48,559 nt of DNA from Allokutzneria sp. NRRL B-24872 (GCF_002155965.1 NZ_MUMH01000102.1:1-48559); one strand, 5' to 3'. Positions 26,266 to 35,052 are shown, counted from the first letter of the stretch. Numbers and translations: made by a program. The notes: a model not told the origin generated them from the letters alone.

Positions 26266-26379
26266 CGCGGTCGCTGTCCCTCTTTCCGGGTGCGAGCTTT
26301 CACAGGGTTCACCCACTGTTTCCTGGCGTTTTCGCTGATCAGCAGTGTTTAAACCGTTTCAGCGGGGCACGGGCGCCGC

Positions 26380-26385
26380 TATACG
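26380..26385 (+). promoter_or_regulatory. Possible -10 box for the gene at 26394
   Basis: TATACG lies 8 bases before the GTG at 26394. GTTTCA around 26356-26361 could be a weak -35 box at 18 bp. Confidence 0.35.
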
Positions 26386-26393
26386 TTCCGCCG

Positions 26394-27062
26394 GTGACGA
26401 ACGCTAGCCCGCTGAACGAGGAAGAGATCCGGGACAAGGTCCGTGCCGCGATGCTCCTCGGCAAGCAACGCAAGGCCGAACTGAGGAACACGGCGCCCGC
26501 CCCGGTGGTGGAGTCCACCCCGGAGACGGTTCTGCTTCCCGTCCTGCGCAGCACTTCCCGCCACGTGCCGTTGCTGGACATGCCGTCCTTCTCGGTGATC
26601 CCCGGCGCGCTGAGCGCCACCCTCGCCGAGGTGTGGTGGACGCCGGAGAAGCGCATCAGGATGCGGCACATCACGCGCGCGATGCTCGGCGGCCGCGACT
26701 TCGACGCCTTGGCGGGCGAGGCCGTCCACAACCTGATGGACGCCGTCGGAGTCCGCGTCTCCGAGGACCCCGACCCCGACCCCGACAAGGTCATCAGCCT
26801 GGAACGCGCCGGGCTCGCCGCCTCCGCCGTGGCCGCCCCGTCCCTGCGCGGCTTCCTGACGACGACGCTCAAGTCGCAGGACGTCCTGATCGCGCTGCCC
26901 TGCCCGGACAAGTTCTTCGCCGCCCGTGCCGACTCGCGCTGGGCGGAGAGCATGCGGGAGATGGTGGTCGAGTCCGGTTACGAGCCGGACCCGCTGGTCC
27001 CGTCCCTGATCCGGATGGACGGCTCGGGAATGCGGGTGATCGCCCAGCGCCCCGGCGGCTAG
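26394..27062 (+). CDS. Conserved protein of unknown function
   Basis: A 222-residue protein that I do not recognise. It opens with a charged helix SPLNEEEIRDKVRAAMLLGKQ, has a Pro-rich linker, then an alpha/beta body with VPLLDMPSFSVIPG, a Trp pair in AEVWWTPEKRIRMRHITRAM, an acidic DPDPDPDK run, and a C-terminal block DVLIALPCPDKFFAARADSR (read in part). No signal or membrane helix is visible. The GTG at 26394 has no ribosome binding site but a -10-like box close upstream. Its stop shares bases with the convergent RDD gene stop (CTAG). Confidence 0.65.
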   Translation: MTNASPLNEEEIRDKVRAAMLLGKQRKAELRNTAPAPVVESTPETVLLPVLRSTSRHVPLLDMPSFSVIPGALSATLAEVWWTPEKRIRMRHITRAMLGGRDFDALAGEAVHNLMDAVGVRVSEDPDPDPDKVISLERAGLAASAVAAPSLRGFLTTTLKSQDVLIALPCPDKFFAARADSRWAESMREMVVESGYEPDPLVPSLIRMDGSGMRVIAQRPGG

Positions 27063-27463
27063 CGGGTGGTGAGAACGGCGGTGCTGACGACCTTGTCGTG
27101 CAGCCCGCGCCCGTCGTCGTCGCTGACGACGGCGGGAACCACCAGGCACAGCAGCAGGGTCCGCACCAGCACGCGGCCCGGGTCGGGGCGGAGCCCGTCG
27201 ATCTTCACCAGGCGCAGCCCCGCGACCGCGTAGCCCAGCGTCCTGCCGAACAGCGAGTGCGAGATGACCGTCACCGCCGCGAAGATCACGATCGCCGACA
27301 GCGAGGGGTTCGTGGTGAGGAAGTAGCCGACCGCCGCGGCGGGCAGCCAGTCCACGACCAGCGCGAGGACCCTGCGGCCGAAGCCCGACAGCGAGCCGGG
27401 GCCGTGCGCGGGGAAGCCGAACCGCGCTCCGGGGTGGGTGACGGACTCCGGTTCGGTGCTCAC
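27059..27463 (-). CDS. RDD family membrane protein
   Basis: A 134-residue RDD protein. It has the N-terminal block SGFGRRVLALVVDWLPAAAVGYF with the Arg and Asp of the name, a second helix SAIVIFAAVTVISHSLFG, the loop RTLGYAVAGLRLVKIDG, and the C-terminal DGRGLHDKVVSTAVL with the last Asp. It matches Rv2219A, which also precedes glnA. GTG 27463 is chosen because it gives the usual length; the frame is open upstream into the glnA control region. The function is unknown. Confidence 0.88.
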   Translation of the reverse strand: MSTEPESVTHPGARFGFPAHGPGSLSGFGRRVLALVVDWLPAAAVGYFLTTNPSLSAIVIFAAVTVISHSLFGRTLGYAVAGLRLVKIDGLRPDPGRVLVRTLLLCLVVPAVVSDDDGRGLHDKVVSTAVLTTR

Positions 27464-27534
27464 GCTGTCAAGGGTAAGACCGGGTGGACGCGCACCCCCG
27501 ACCAGGTGGGTCAAGGCACCGGTCCGGGGTGCCG

Positions 27535-27572
27535 TTAACACTGAGGAAACACTGGGGTAGCGGTCGAGCAAC
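27535..27572 (+). promoter_or_regulatory. GlnR-type operator upstream of glnA
   Basis: Four 5-mers at 11-bp intervals: TTAAC (27535), GAAAC (27546), GTAGC (27557) and GCAAC (27568). They match the known actinobacterial GlnR box gTnAC-n6-GaAAC-n6-gTnAC-n6-GaAAC with one mismatch in the first, third and fourth elements and none in the second. The box lies 84 bp before the chosen glnA start. TAGCGT at 27583-27588 could be the -10 box. Confidence 0.75.
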
Positions 27573-27655
27573 ACCGCGGTCCTAGCGTCAGGGTCGTGTC
27601 AGCGGCAATCCCGTGGCTGACGGACAAGCTCACGTGCGTGAAGGAGCCAACGAGG

Positions 27656-29080
27656 GTGTTCACCAATCCCGACGAGGTCCTGCGCTTCATTTCCGAAGAG
27701 GACGTGAAGTTCGTCGACGTCCGGTTCAGCGACTTGCCGGGCATCATGCAGCACTTCAACGTGCCCGCCAAGGCGTTCACCGCGGACGCGATCGCGGAAG
27801 GCATGGCCTTCGACGGCTCGTCGGTCCGTGGCTTCCAGCAGATCCACGAGTCCGACATGCTGCTGCTGCCCGACCTGGCGACCGCCCGCCTGGACCCGTT
27901 CCGCGCCGAGAAGACGCTGATCGTCAACTTCTTCGTGCACGACCCGCTGACCCGCGAGCCCTACAGCCGCGACCCGCGCAACATCGCCCGCAAGGCCGAG
28001 CAGTTCATCGCGGAGTCCGGCGTCGCCGACATCGCGTACTTCGCGCCCGAGGCCGAGTTCTACCTGTTCGACTCGATCCGCTTCTCCAACACCCAGAACT
28101 CGTCGTTCCACGAGATCGACTCCGAGTCGGGCTGGTGGAACACCGGGCGCGAGGAGGAGGGCGGTAACAAGGGCTACAAGGTCCGGTACAAGGGCGGCTA
28201 CTTCCCCGTCTCCCCGACCGACCACTACGCCGACCTGCGCGACCAGATCTCGCTGAAGCTCGCCGACTCCGGCTTCGAGGTCGAGCGCGCGCACCACGAG
28301 GTCGGCACCGCCGGTCAGACCGAGATCAACTACAGGTTCAACACGCTGCTGCACGCCGCGGACGACCTGCAGCTGTTCAAGTACATCGTGAAGAACACCG
28401 CTTGGGCCGCTGGCAAGACCGCGACCTTCATGCCCAAGCCGCTCTTCGGTGACAACGGCTCCGGCATGCACTGCCACCAGTCGCTGTGGAAAGACGGCGC
28501 GCCGCTGTTCTACGACGAGTCCGGCTACGCCGGCCTGTCCGACACCGCGCGGCACTACATCGGCGGCATCCTGCACCACGCCCCGAGCCTGCTCGCCTTC
28601 ACCAACCCGACGGTGAACTCCTACCACCGCCTGGTGCCCGGCTACGAGGCCCCCGTCAGCCTGGTGTACTCGCAGCGCAACCGCTCCGCGTGCGTGCGCA
28701 TCCCGATCACCGGCAACAACCCCAAGGCCAAGCGCGTCGAGTTCCGCTGCCCCGACTCCTCGGGCAACCCGTACCTCGCCTTCGCCGCCATGCTGATGGC
28801 CGGTCTCGACGGCATCAAGAACAAGATCGAGCCGCCCGCGCCGATCGACAAGGACCTCTACGAGCTTCCCCCCGAGGAGGCCAAGGACGTCCAGCAGGTG
28901 CCCACCTCGCTGGAGGCGGCCCTGGACAACCTGGAGAAGGACCACGAGTTCCTGTTGGAGGGCGGCGTCTTCACCGAGGACGTGATCGAGACCTGGATCG
29001 CGCTCAAGCGCGAGCAGGAGATCGACCCGATCCGCCTCCGCCCGCACCCCTACGAGTTCGAGCTCTACTTCGACGTGTGA
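27656..29080 (+). CDS. glnA: Glutamine synthetase type I
   Basis: A 474-residue GSI-beta enzyme that makes glutamine from glutamate, ammonia and ATP in a cytosolic dodecamer. Motifs are [65 protein letters not shown] and [10 protein letters not shown]. The adenylylation site is Tyr402 in [11 protein letters not shown], so the enzyme should be controlled by GlnE, whose gene lies 13 kb to the right. GTG 27656 with AAGGAG 9 bases upstream matches the family N-terminus. A more upstream GTG (27596) falls near the predicted transcript start and is less likely. Confidence 0.97.
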   Translation: MFTNPDEVLRFISEEDVKFVDVRFSDLPGIMQHFNVPAKAFTADAIAEGMAFDGSSVRGFQQIHESDMLLLPDLATARLDPFRAEKTLIVNFFVHDPLTREPYSRDPRNIARKAEQFIAESGVADIAYFAPEAEFYLFDSIRFSNTQNSSFHEIDSESGWWNTGREEEGGNKGYKVRYKGGYFPVSPTDHYADLRDQISLKLADSGFEVERAHHEVGTAGQTEINYRFNTLLHAADDLQLFKYIVKNTAWAAGKTATFMPKPLFGDNGSGMHCHQSLWKDGAPLFYDESGYAGLSDTARHYIGGILHHAPSLLAFTNPTVNSYHRLVPGYEAPVSLVYSQRNRSACVRIPITGNNPKAKRVEFRCPDSSGNPYLAFAAMLMAGLDGIKNKIEPPAPIDKDLYELPPEEAKDVQQVPTSLEAALDNLEKDHEFLLEGGVFTEDVIETWIALKREQEIDPIRLRPHPYEFELYFDV

Positions 29081-29095
29081 CGCGTCAGCACGAAG

Positions 29096-29135
29096 GCCGA
29101 GGGCCGGGTGACCACACGGTCGCCCGGCCCTCGGC
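29096..29135 (+). terminator. Terminator after glnA
   Basis: GCCGAGGGCCGGG (29096-29108) pairs perfectly with 29123-29135, and GACC/GGTC pair inside. GTTTC follows. It begins 16 bp after the glnA stop. Confidence 0.87.
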
Positions 29136-29245
29136 GTTTCAGCGTTCACGCACATAACACAAGTTCACCCGCCCTTCTCAAGAACATGCCAAGTCACCAC
29201 GAAAGCGTGATAAAGAAGCCAGCACCCGGCATTCGCTTTCGCAAT

Positions 29246-29265
29246 CGAGAAATCTCGCCTAACCT
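29246..29265 (+). promoter_or_regulatory. Candidate promoter of the small peptide gene
   Basis: TAACCT at 29260-29265 is a plausible -10 box, which would give a leader of about 27 bases before ATG 29299. Just upstream, CGAGA-AA-TCTCG (29246-29257) is a 5-bp inverted repeat between the -35 and -10 positions, where a repressor could bind. The rest of the 218-bp gap from glnA to the peptide gene shows no other gene. Confidence 0.4.
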
Positions 29266-29298
29266 TCTCCCTGTCAGTTGAACCAGGGAGGGATTCAC

Positions 29299-29388
29299 AT
29301 GACAACGATCGGAAGATTCATGTCGTGGATTCGCGGCGAGAAGCTTGTCGCGCTGCGCGCCTATTCCACCCAGTACGGGGGAACCTGA
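29299..29388 (+). CDS. Candidate RiPP precursor peptide (29 residues)
   Basis: A short gene with a very strong ribosome binding site, AGGGAGGG 6 bases before the ATG. The peptide starts MTTIGRFMSWIRGEK, a basic amphipathic leader-like part, and ends in ALRAYSTQYGGT. Two Tyr (22 and 26) flank STQ near the C-terminus, and Phe7 and Trp10 are the other aromatics. A small precursor with C-terminal aromatics directly before a P450 gene is the layout of biarylitide, cittilin and atropopeptide loci. A 13-bp hairpin separates it from the P450. No homologue was searched. It could also be a short upstream regulatory peptide, but the strong start and layout favour a product. Confidence 0.6.
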   Translation: MTTIGRFMSWIRGEKLVALRAYSTQYGGT

Positions 29389-29394
29389 TCCAGC

Positions 29395-29430
29395 GAGGTG
29401 GGGCGCCAACATCGGTGGGCGCCCCACCTC
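29395..29430 (+). terminator. Attenuator-like hairpin between peptide gene and P450 gene
   Basis: Perfect 13-bp stem GAGGTGGGGCGCC / GGCGCCCCACCTC with a 10-base loop, starting 6 bp after the peptide stop and followed by TTGACATTTTC. It can act as a leaky terminator that leaves precursor mRNA in excess over enzyme mRNA, or as an RNA-end stabiliser. Confidence 0.7.
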
Positions 29431-29455
29431 TTGACATTTTCTTCGGGGAGGAAAC

Positions 29456-30577
29456 TTGCTTTCTCGGCACCCTTCACTCTGGTCGTACATCGTCGAGTGG
29501 GATGCCTTGGCGACAGCTGGCAAGAAGTGGACGTGGCTCAACGAAAAGGAAGTTGTTCTACTCGACCCCGCTCTCGTCCTCGCCGTTCTCCACGACAGGG
29601 AGCAGAACTACGAGGATCAATCCGCCTTCTTTAGAACTTCCGCTCACTCCCCGCTGAGCCCACAACTACGCCGACAGATGTCCGGCGCCCTCATTCGCGT
29701 ACTCACAGCGAGAGAGCATTGCCCGAGGAGGGTTCTCCCGAAGCTCCTTGGGACATCGCACCGAGTTCCAGGGCTGGGCGTTCGGCTGATCGCCACGATT
29801 TTCGCCGAGGAACTCGGGCTCCGCTTGAGCACCGCCGCCGAGGTCGTCGAGGAGTATCTTTCCAGGATCATCATCGAGCATGACCTCCGAGGTAGCCGAC
29901 TAGTCCCGGTCACAAGCGTGTTCACCAGGCTGATCGCACGCTTGGCTGACTGGCTGGAGTTCGAGTACCGCCCGCAAAACCCACCGAGGAACGTCTTCGA
30001 CATCGCTCTCTCCGGGCGCCCCGAGCTCAATTTCACCGAGGTCGCGGAGCTCTCTCTTCGCCTCGTCCTCTCCGTCACCGGCTTCACCGGAATCGCGCTC
30101 GAGTGGGCGCTCGTTCTGGGTGCGCGGGGGAACACGCTGCCCCGGCGCGGGGCGGACCACTTGCTCAAGGAGACACAGCGCCTGTTCCCGACAGCCTGGC
30201 GACTAGGTCGCCGAGCGCGCCTGGATCACACGCTCGGCGAACTGAAGATTCTAGCCGGAACCACCGTCATCCTTTCCACGGCAACCGGACAGCGCAGCGA
30301 GAACGAGTGGCATGACGCAAAGACCCTCTTCCCTCAGCGCTGGGACACGCCTACACGGGAGAGCTTCTACGCCCCCTTCGGCCAGGGAATGAACTCTTGC
30401 CCCGCAAAGGCCCTGGCACCTCGAATGCTCGGTCACATAATTGCCGCGACAACAGACAAGATGACTGTTTCGTACACACCACATCTGATCGGAAAAAAGC
30501 CCACGGTGGGCTCATTGCTCGGTCTTCCCAGAGGTAGGCTTACTTTCCATGTCCGTGCCACACACGCAGAGCGCTGA
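29456..30577 (+). CDS. Short cytochrome P450, putative RiPP-modifying enzyme
   Basis: A 373-residue P450, shorter at the N-terminus than the usual 400-plus. The I-helix is degenerate: TGFTG at 208-212 instead of AG-x-(D/E)-T. The K-helix is ETQR (Glu239, Arg242) followed by LFPTAWRLGRRA, typical of bacterial secondary-metabolism P450s. The heme loop is FGQGMNSCPAKALA with ligand Cys315. TTG 29456 follows GGGGAGG at 4 bases, the only good start. It probably cross-links aromatic side chains of the peptide encoded upstream, by analogy with known P450 macrocyclases; this is inference. Base composition looks less GC-rich than the neighbours. Confidence 0.85.
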   Translation: MLSRHPSLWSYIVEWDALATAGKKWTWLNEKEVVLLDPALVLAVLHDREQNYEDQSAFFRTSAHSPLSPQLRRQMSGALIRVLTAREHCPRRVLPKLLGTSHRVPGLGVRLIATIFAEELGLRLSTAAEVVEEYLSRIIIEHDLRGSRLVPVTSVFTRLIARLADWLEFEYRPQNPPRNVFDIALSGRPELNFTEVAELSLRLVLSVTGFTGIALEWALVLGARGNTLPRRGADHLLKETQRLFPTAWRLGRRARLDHTLGELKILAGTTVILSTATGQRSENEWHDAKTLFPQRWDTPTRESFYAPFGQGMNSCPAKALAPRMLGHIIAATTDKMTVSYTPHLIGKKPTVGSLLGLPRGRLTFHVRATHAER

Positions 30578-31835
30578 CAATGAGCCAGGCACGTCACTGA
30601 AAGGACACCGGGACTTCCGGCGCCTGTGGGCCGCTGACGCGGTGAGCCAGACCGGGGCGCAGCTCGCGGACTTCGCGATTCCGGTTCTGGCGGTCGTCTC
30701 GCTCGGCGCGACGCCGTTTCAGGTCGGGCTGCTCGACGCGAGCCACACGATCGCCTTTCTGCTGATCAGCCTTCCGGCGGGCGCCTACCTGGACCGCATG
30801 CGCAAGCGACCGGTCATGCAGGCGGCGAACCTGATGCGCGCGCTGGCTCTGTTGCTCATTCCCATCGCCCACTTCGCCGGGTGCCTGTCCTTCGGCGTGC
30901 TTCTCGCATCAGCAACGGTCGTCGGGCTCACCTCGGTGCTGTTCGACACGAGCTACGCCGGATACCTGCTCCCGCTGGTCGGCTCGGAACGACTCACGGC
31001 CGCGAGTTCCCGTTTGCAGGCAACCAACTCGGTCGCCCAGATCGGTGGCCCGGCGATCGCGGCGCACTTGGTCAGGATCGTGGCGACACCGGTGATCCTC
31101 CTGTTCACCGCACTGTCCTTTGTGGTCTCAACGCTCTTCCTGTCTCGGATCGCGATGGTGGAGACGGTCAATCCGCCGAAGGACAAACAGAAGCTCTGGC
31201 CGGACATCGTCGCCGGGCTGAGCCTCATCAGGAAACAGCCGGTCATCAGGTCGATCACCGCGAGCACGTTCGTACTCAACGCGGTCATGGGTGCGGAGAG
31301 CGCGGTGCTGGCCATCTACGTCCTGCGCGATCTCGCGCTCGGCACCACCGCGCTCGGCGTGTTCCTCTCAGCGGGCGCGATCGGCGGTCTTCTCGGCGCG
31401 GCTTTCGCCAACCGCATCAGCGAAAAGGTCGGCTCCGCGCGGGTGGTCACGGCGTCCGCGCTCCTGTTCTCCCCCGCGTTCCTCCTGCTCGCGTTCGGCG
31501 GCAATACGGGTGGACTCGCCGTGGTTCTCGTTGGCGCGTCGCTGTTTGTGCGGAGCTTCGCCGTCGTGCTCTTCAACATCTGTTCGGGCGCGTTGCGTCA
31601 GCGCACGACGCCGAAAGACATGCTCAGTCGGGTCGCGGCGTCGAACCGGTTCATCACGTGGGGAATCATTCCGGTCGGGAGCCTCGTCGGCGGCGCGCTC
31701 GGCGAGAGTCTGGGCGCGCACGGCGTGCTGTGGGTCGCCGCTCTCGTCTCGGTGCTGATCCCGCTACCGATCCTCTTGTCCCCACTGCGAAAACTGCGGG
31801 TCTTCCCCAAGGAATGGGACGTCCACGCGAGCTAA
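30549..31835 (+). CDS. MFS transporter, probable exporter
   Basis: A 428-residue 12-helix MFS protein. The N-terminal segment FRRLWAADAVSQTGAQLADFAIPVLAV (read in part) and the loop PAGAYLDRMRKRPVMQ match the enterobactin-exporter/macrolide-efflux-like group. A typical middle loop occurs near MVETVNPPKDKQKL. It overlaps the P450 gene by 29 bp, so it is expressed with it; export of the P450-modified product is the simplest role. The start at 30549 is not supported by a good ribosome binding site, and translation may depend on coupling. Confidence 0.88.
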   Translation: MSVPHTQSADNEPGTSLKGHRDFRRLWAADAVSQTGAQLADFAIPVLAVVSLGATPFQVGLLDASHTIAFLLISLPAGAYLDRMRKRPVMQAANLMRALALLLIPIAHFAGCLSFGVLLASATVVGLTSVLFDTSYAGYLLPLVGSERLTAASSRLQATNSVAQIGGPAIAAHLVRIVATPVILLFTALSFVVSTLFLSRIAMVETVNPPKDKQKLWPDIVAGLSLIRKQPVIRSITASTFVLNAVMGAESAVLAIYVLRDLALGTTALGVFLSAGAIGGLLGAAFANRISEKVGSARVVTASALLFSPAFLLLAFGGNTGGLAVVLVGASLFVRSFAVVLFNICSGALRQRTTPKDMLSRVAASNRFITWGIIPVGSLVGGALGESLGAHGVLWVAALVSVLIPLPILLSPLRKLRVFPKEWDVHAS

Positions 31836-32584
31836 GCCTCTTCGGGGTCGTGGCCGAGCACGGAGCGGCCGCCGTCGACGGGCAGCACGGAGCCGTTGAC
31901 GAAACTGGCCGAATCGGAGAGCAAGTACGCGACGGCGGCGGCCACCTCGTCGGGTTGGCCGACGCGTCCCAGGGCATGCAAGCGCGCCATGTCGGCTTCG
32001 ACGGATGCGGCGGCGGATGGCGTCTGCTCAGCCAAAAATGCGGTGTACCGCGCGGTCGCGATGGAGCCGAGCGAAACTGCGTTGGCGCGGATGCCGCGAG
32101 GCCCGTACTCAACGGCCAGAGCCCGAGTCAATCCTTCAACTGCGGATTTGGCTGTGGCATAAGGAAAAGCGCCACGCACAGGACGTTGAGCCTGATGCGA
32201 CGACACGTTCACCAGGGCGCCCGAAACAGAATCGTCGAGCCAGCGGCGAATCGCGACTGCGGAACCGACAACGGCGGGCTCGAAGTTGAGCGCGATCAGG
32301 TCGAGCACTTCGCGAACAGGCGCGGAGTGCAACGCGGCATCGCGGAACACGGCGGCGTTGTTGACCCAACCGGAGAAGCGACCCATGTCCTGAGCGCGAT
32401 CGGCAGCTTGCTCCGCGACGGACTCGTCAGCAGCACTGCCAACGACGAAGGCGACTTGCGGATGCGTCAGCGCAGAAGGAGAAAGGTCAAGCACGACAAC
32501 GGAATGACCGTCACCGAGGAGCCGTTCGACGATCGCGTGCCCGACACCTCGGCCGCCACCGGTCACCACGTACGAACGCCTCAC
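31832..32584 (-). CDS. Short-chain dehydrogenase/reductase
   Basis: A 250-residue SDR. Motifs are VVTGGGRGVGHAI, VNNAAVF, VNVSSHQAQ with the catalytic Ser, YATAKSAV with Tyr and Lys, and the C-terminal GQPDEVAAAVAYLLSDSASFVNG (read in part), as in 3-oxoacyl-ACP reductase-like proteins. GTG 32584 has GGAGG 5 bases upstream. The stop overlaps the end of the convergent MFS gene by 4 bp. It may or may not belong to the peptide locus; its opposite direction argues against. Confidence 0.9.
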   Translation of the reverse strand: MRRSYVVTGGGRGVGHAIVERLLGDGHSVVVLDLSPSALTHPQVAFVVGSAADESVAEQAADRAQDMGRFSGWVNNAAVFRDAALHSAPVREVLDLIALNFEPAVVGSAVAIRRWLDDSVSGALVNVSSHQAQRPVRGAFPYATAKSAVEGLTRALAVEYGPRGIRANAVSLGSIATARYTAFLAEQTPSAAASVEADMARLHALGRVGQPDEVAAAVAYLLSDSASFVNGSVLPVDGGRSVLGHDPEEA

Positions 32585-32638
32585 AACGACCTCCAGTTCG
32601 GGCGTGGCCCCCGCCCCCTCAACGGGGGCCACGTCGAC

Positions 32639-34942
32639 TCAGCGCTGGCGCACTTCGACCACGCGAAGGCCGGGCGACGCCATGATGTCCTTCTCGCAGA
32701 ACCGCTCGGTTACCCACTGCTTGCGCGAATACAGCTTGGTCTGGTCGCTGTAGTGCGGTGAAGCGGGGTTCATCGACTGCGAGTACGCCATCAACGTCGA
32801 ACTGTCCGGGCAGGCGCTGTTGTTGAACGACAAGGCGTGCAGGTACGTGGCACCGTGCTGCATCTCGGAATAGCCCTTGGCCGGGTCCCACGGGCCGGAA
32901 ACCGCGTTGAACACGCCCAAGTTGCCCGCCGCGCCACCGATCGGAATGCGCTCACCGTTGCGGACCACGTAGCTGTAGTCACCCCAAGGAGCATTGATCG
33001 GGATCTTCGCGGCACGAAGTTCGGCGACGGCGTCGGTCAGCGCCTTCGCAACGCCGGGCTGATCGGTGTTCAACGTGTTGGGCGTGGCAACGGGATTGGC
33101 CGCGTCGAACGGCACCTTCCACTGCGAAGCGCTGGGCACCGCAGTGCGCAACTTCGCCCAGAAGCGGTCGAAAAGGAGCGCGCCGCGGCTCCCGACGTCG
33201 TGCTTCTTGTCCCAAGTGGACAGCGTGTCGCACGCTTCCTTCACGTCGGCGGGCATTGTGCGGCACAGCCGGACGAGGTCGTCGACCGCAAGCTCCGCGA
33301 GGTGGTTGCGGTTGGCGAACATCAAGTCCTGCACCGCTTCCCTGGTGAACTTGCCCTTCGCCAGCTGCTCCTCAATGGCGGTCAAAGCGCTTCGAGTGCG
33401 CGGACTCCGCGAGGCGTTCGCAGTGCCGAAAATCCGAGAGAAGCCGGTGATCGGCTGGTGCGGATTGGTCAGCCAGTAGCTGTCGTTGGAGTTCTCGACG
33501 TAGTCAGGGCGGCTCAGTACGGGAAGGCTGTCCGGGCCGAAAGTGCCGGGCTGCACGGCATCGCGGTCCTGCCCCCAACCGCAGTTCGAACGCGAACCGT
33601 CGAACACGGCGATTCCACGGTCTGCGTAGGAACGCTTGCCCAGTTCGGTATTGCACTCAGCAGCTCGGGCGTCGGTCACGTTCGGCACGACGTGCAGTTG
33701 CCGATACGACGCGTCCCCACGCGAATCGGTCGCGAAGACGTTCATCCACGCCAGCCCTTGGGTTTCCTTGAGACCGCGCATGGCCTCGTCGGAAGTACGG
33801 GCCTGCATCAGCCGCAGCGTCGAGTTCCCCATCCGGATGTTCTGCGCGTTGGCGTCGGCGAAAGCGAACGCGGTCTCCGCGGTCCACGGCAGGGCCTGCT
33901 CGCCGACCTTCTGGACGATCGGGCCGTAGCGCGTCCACCACTGCGGCTTGGTCACCTTTTCCGTGCCACCACCGGGTTTCGCGACGGTGACCGTGATGTC
34001 CCGTCGCGTCATGGCTTCGGGTGTGCCGTCCACCAAGTACTTCGTCGGCGACCCCGGAACGAGCTTCAGCTCGAACAGCGTGAACGTCCTGGTGGTGTCA
34101 GCCGCCGTGCCGCCCCACGCCATCGACGCCGTGTGACCGAGCCACAACAGGGGCAGACCCACGATTGCCGCACCGCTGGCGTTCAGCTTCCCGGGAATCG
34201 TCAGGTGCGACTGCCACAACCGAAGATCCGGCGCATGCCAAGGAAGGTGTGGATTGGCGAGCGAGATCCCCTTGCCGGTCGCGGTCGCCGAGCTGCCGAA
34301 GGCGATCGCATTGCTGCCGAGGTCGAGGTCCACAGTGGACGCCGGAGCCGATGCGTTCACAATGCCCGCCGCAGCGGCGCCTTGCCCGAACGCCATTCCC
34401 GAGGCGTACATGTGCCGGTACACGTCGAGCTCGGTCATCGGCCGGAGCCAGGCCGCGCCCTTGCACCCCGGATCGGTGATCCGGTTCTCGCGGAGGAACT
34501 GAGTCACGCCCGCCGCGTAGCCGGCCACCGCGTCGCGGACCTCCGGCGCCGGGCCGAGCTTTCCCTGTTGTGCCACAAGGCGTTCGACGATGCCGGAGTC
34601 ATTGATCCCCTGGTAGTACAGATCGCTCGCGAGGTTCGTCGGAGTCTGCGCGAGGATGCCCTTCGGCGCGGTCTCCCCACCCAAGTACTTCGAGCGGGTC
34701 GCCGAGGTCGTGAGCATGGTGTCGGCGAGCGCGCACACGTTGTCGGTCGCCGCCGCATAGCCCTGGCCGAAGCCGAGGTCGCGGTGGGAGTTCGCGACGA
34801 TGTGCGGAATGCCGAACTCGGTGTAGCGAATGGTGGCCGAGAGGCCGCGCCCCTGGGGCTGGTCGGCGATCGCCACCGCGCCGCTCGTGGCGACGAGCCC
34901 CAGCGCGACCGAGATCGCCGCGAGTTTGCGTCTGGCTAACAC
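32639..34942 (-). CDS. Secreted penicillin/acyl-homoserine-lactone acylase family protein
   Basis: A 767-residue Ntn hydrolase precursor. A signal peptide covers the first 28-30 residues (ARRKLAAISVALGLVATSGA). The alpha-chain part includes YTEFGIPHIVANSHRDLGFG (read in part). The autocleavage site is before Ser210 in LGSNAIAFGSS, and ISLANPHLPWH follows, as in penicillin acylases, PvdQ-like and aculeacin acylase-like enzymes. The beta chain has LGHTASMAWGGTAADT and ENSNDSYWLTNPHQP. It would cleave N-acyl groups from lactones, lipopeptides or beta-lactams outside the cell. GTG 34942 has AAGGAG 7 bases upstream. It lies 110 bp downstream of an arsR-like gene. Confidence 0.92.
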   Translation of the reverse strand: MLARRKLAAISVALGLVATSGAVAIADQPQGRGLSATIRYTEFGIPHIVANSHRDLGFGQGYAAATDNVCALADTMLTTSATRSKYLGGETAPKGILAQTPTNLASDLYYQGINDSGIVERLVAQQGKLGPAPEVRDAVAGYAAGVTQFLRENRITDPGCKGAAWLRPMTELDVYRHMYASGMAFGQGAAAAGIVNASAPASTVDLDLGSNAIAFGSSATATGKGISLANPHLPWHAPDLRLWQSHLTIPGKLNASGAAIVGLPLLWLGHTASMAWGGTAADTTRTFTLFELKLVPGSPTKYLVDGTPEAMTRRDITVTVAKPGGGTEKVTKPQWWTRYGPIVQKVGEQALPWTAETAFAFADANAQNIRMGNSTLRLMQARTSDEAMRGLKETQGLAWMNVFATDSRGDASYRQLHVVPNVTDARAAECNTELGKRSYADRGIAVFDGSRSNCGWGQDRDAVQPGTFGPDSLPVLSRPDYVENSNDSYWLTNPHQPITGFSRIFGTANASRSPRTRSALTAIEEQLAKGKFTREAVQDLMFANRNHLAELAVDDLVRLCRTMPADVKEACDTLSTWDKKHDVGSRGALLFDRFWAKLRTAVPSASQWKVPFDAANPVATPNTLNTDQPGVAKALTDAVAELRAAKIPINAPWGDYSYVVRNGERIPIGGAAGNLGVFNAVSGPWDPAKGYSEMQHGATYLHALSFNNSACPDSSTLMAYSQSMNPASPHYSDQTKLYSRKQWVTERFCEKDIMASPGLRVVEVRQR

Positions 34943-35052
34943 GGATGTTCTCCTTCTCGGGGAGTTGCGTACTCGATAAGGCACGCCCATCGGGCGCGTT
35001 GTGCGTTTCTTCCGTCCGTGCCGCCGAGTGGCCGCTCGGCGGCACGGGTCCT

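Noticed and set aside
29395-29430. Factor-independent terminator ending the peptide operon completely
   Set aside because: The T-run is short and interrupted (TTGACATTTTC), and the P450 gene has no other clear promoter, so partial read-through fits better.
32639-34942. Acylase as part of the P450-peptide locus, as a leader peptidase
   Set aside because: It is on the opposite strand, has its own regulator and operator, and its family cleaves acyl amides rather than peptide leaders.
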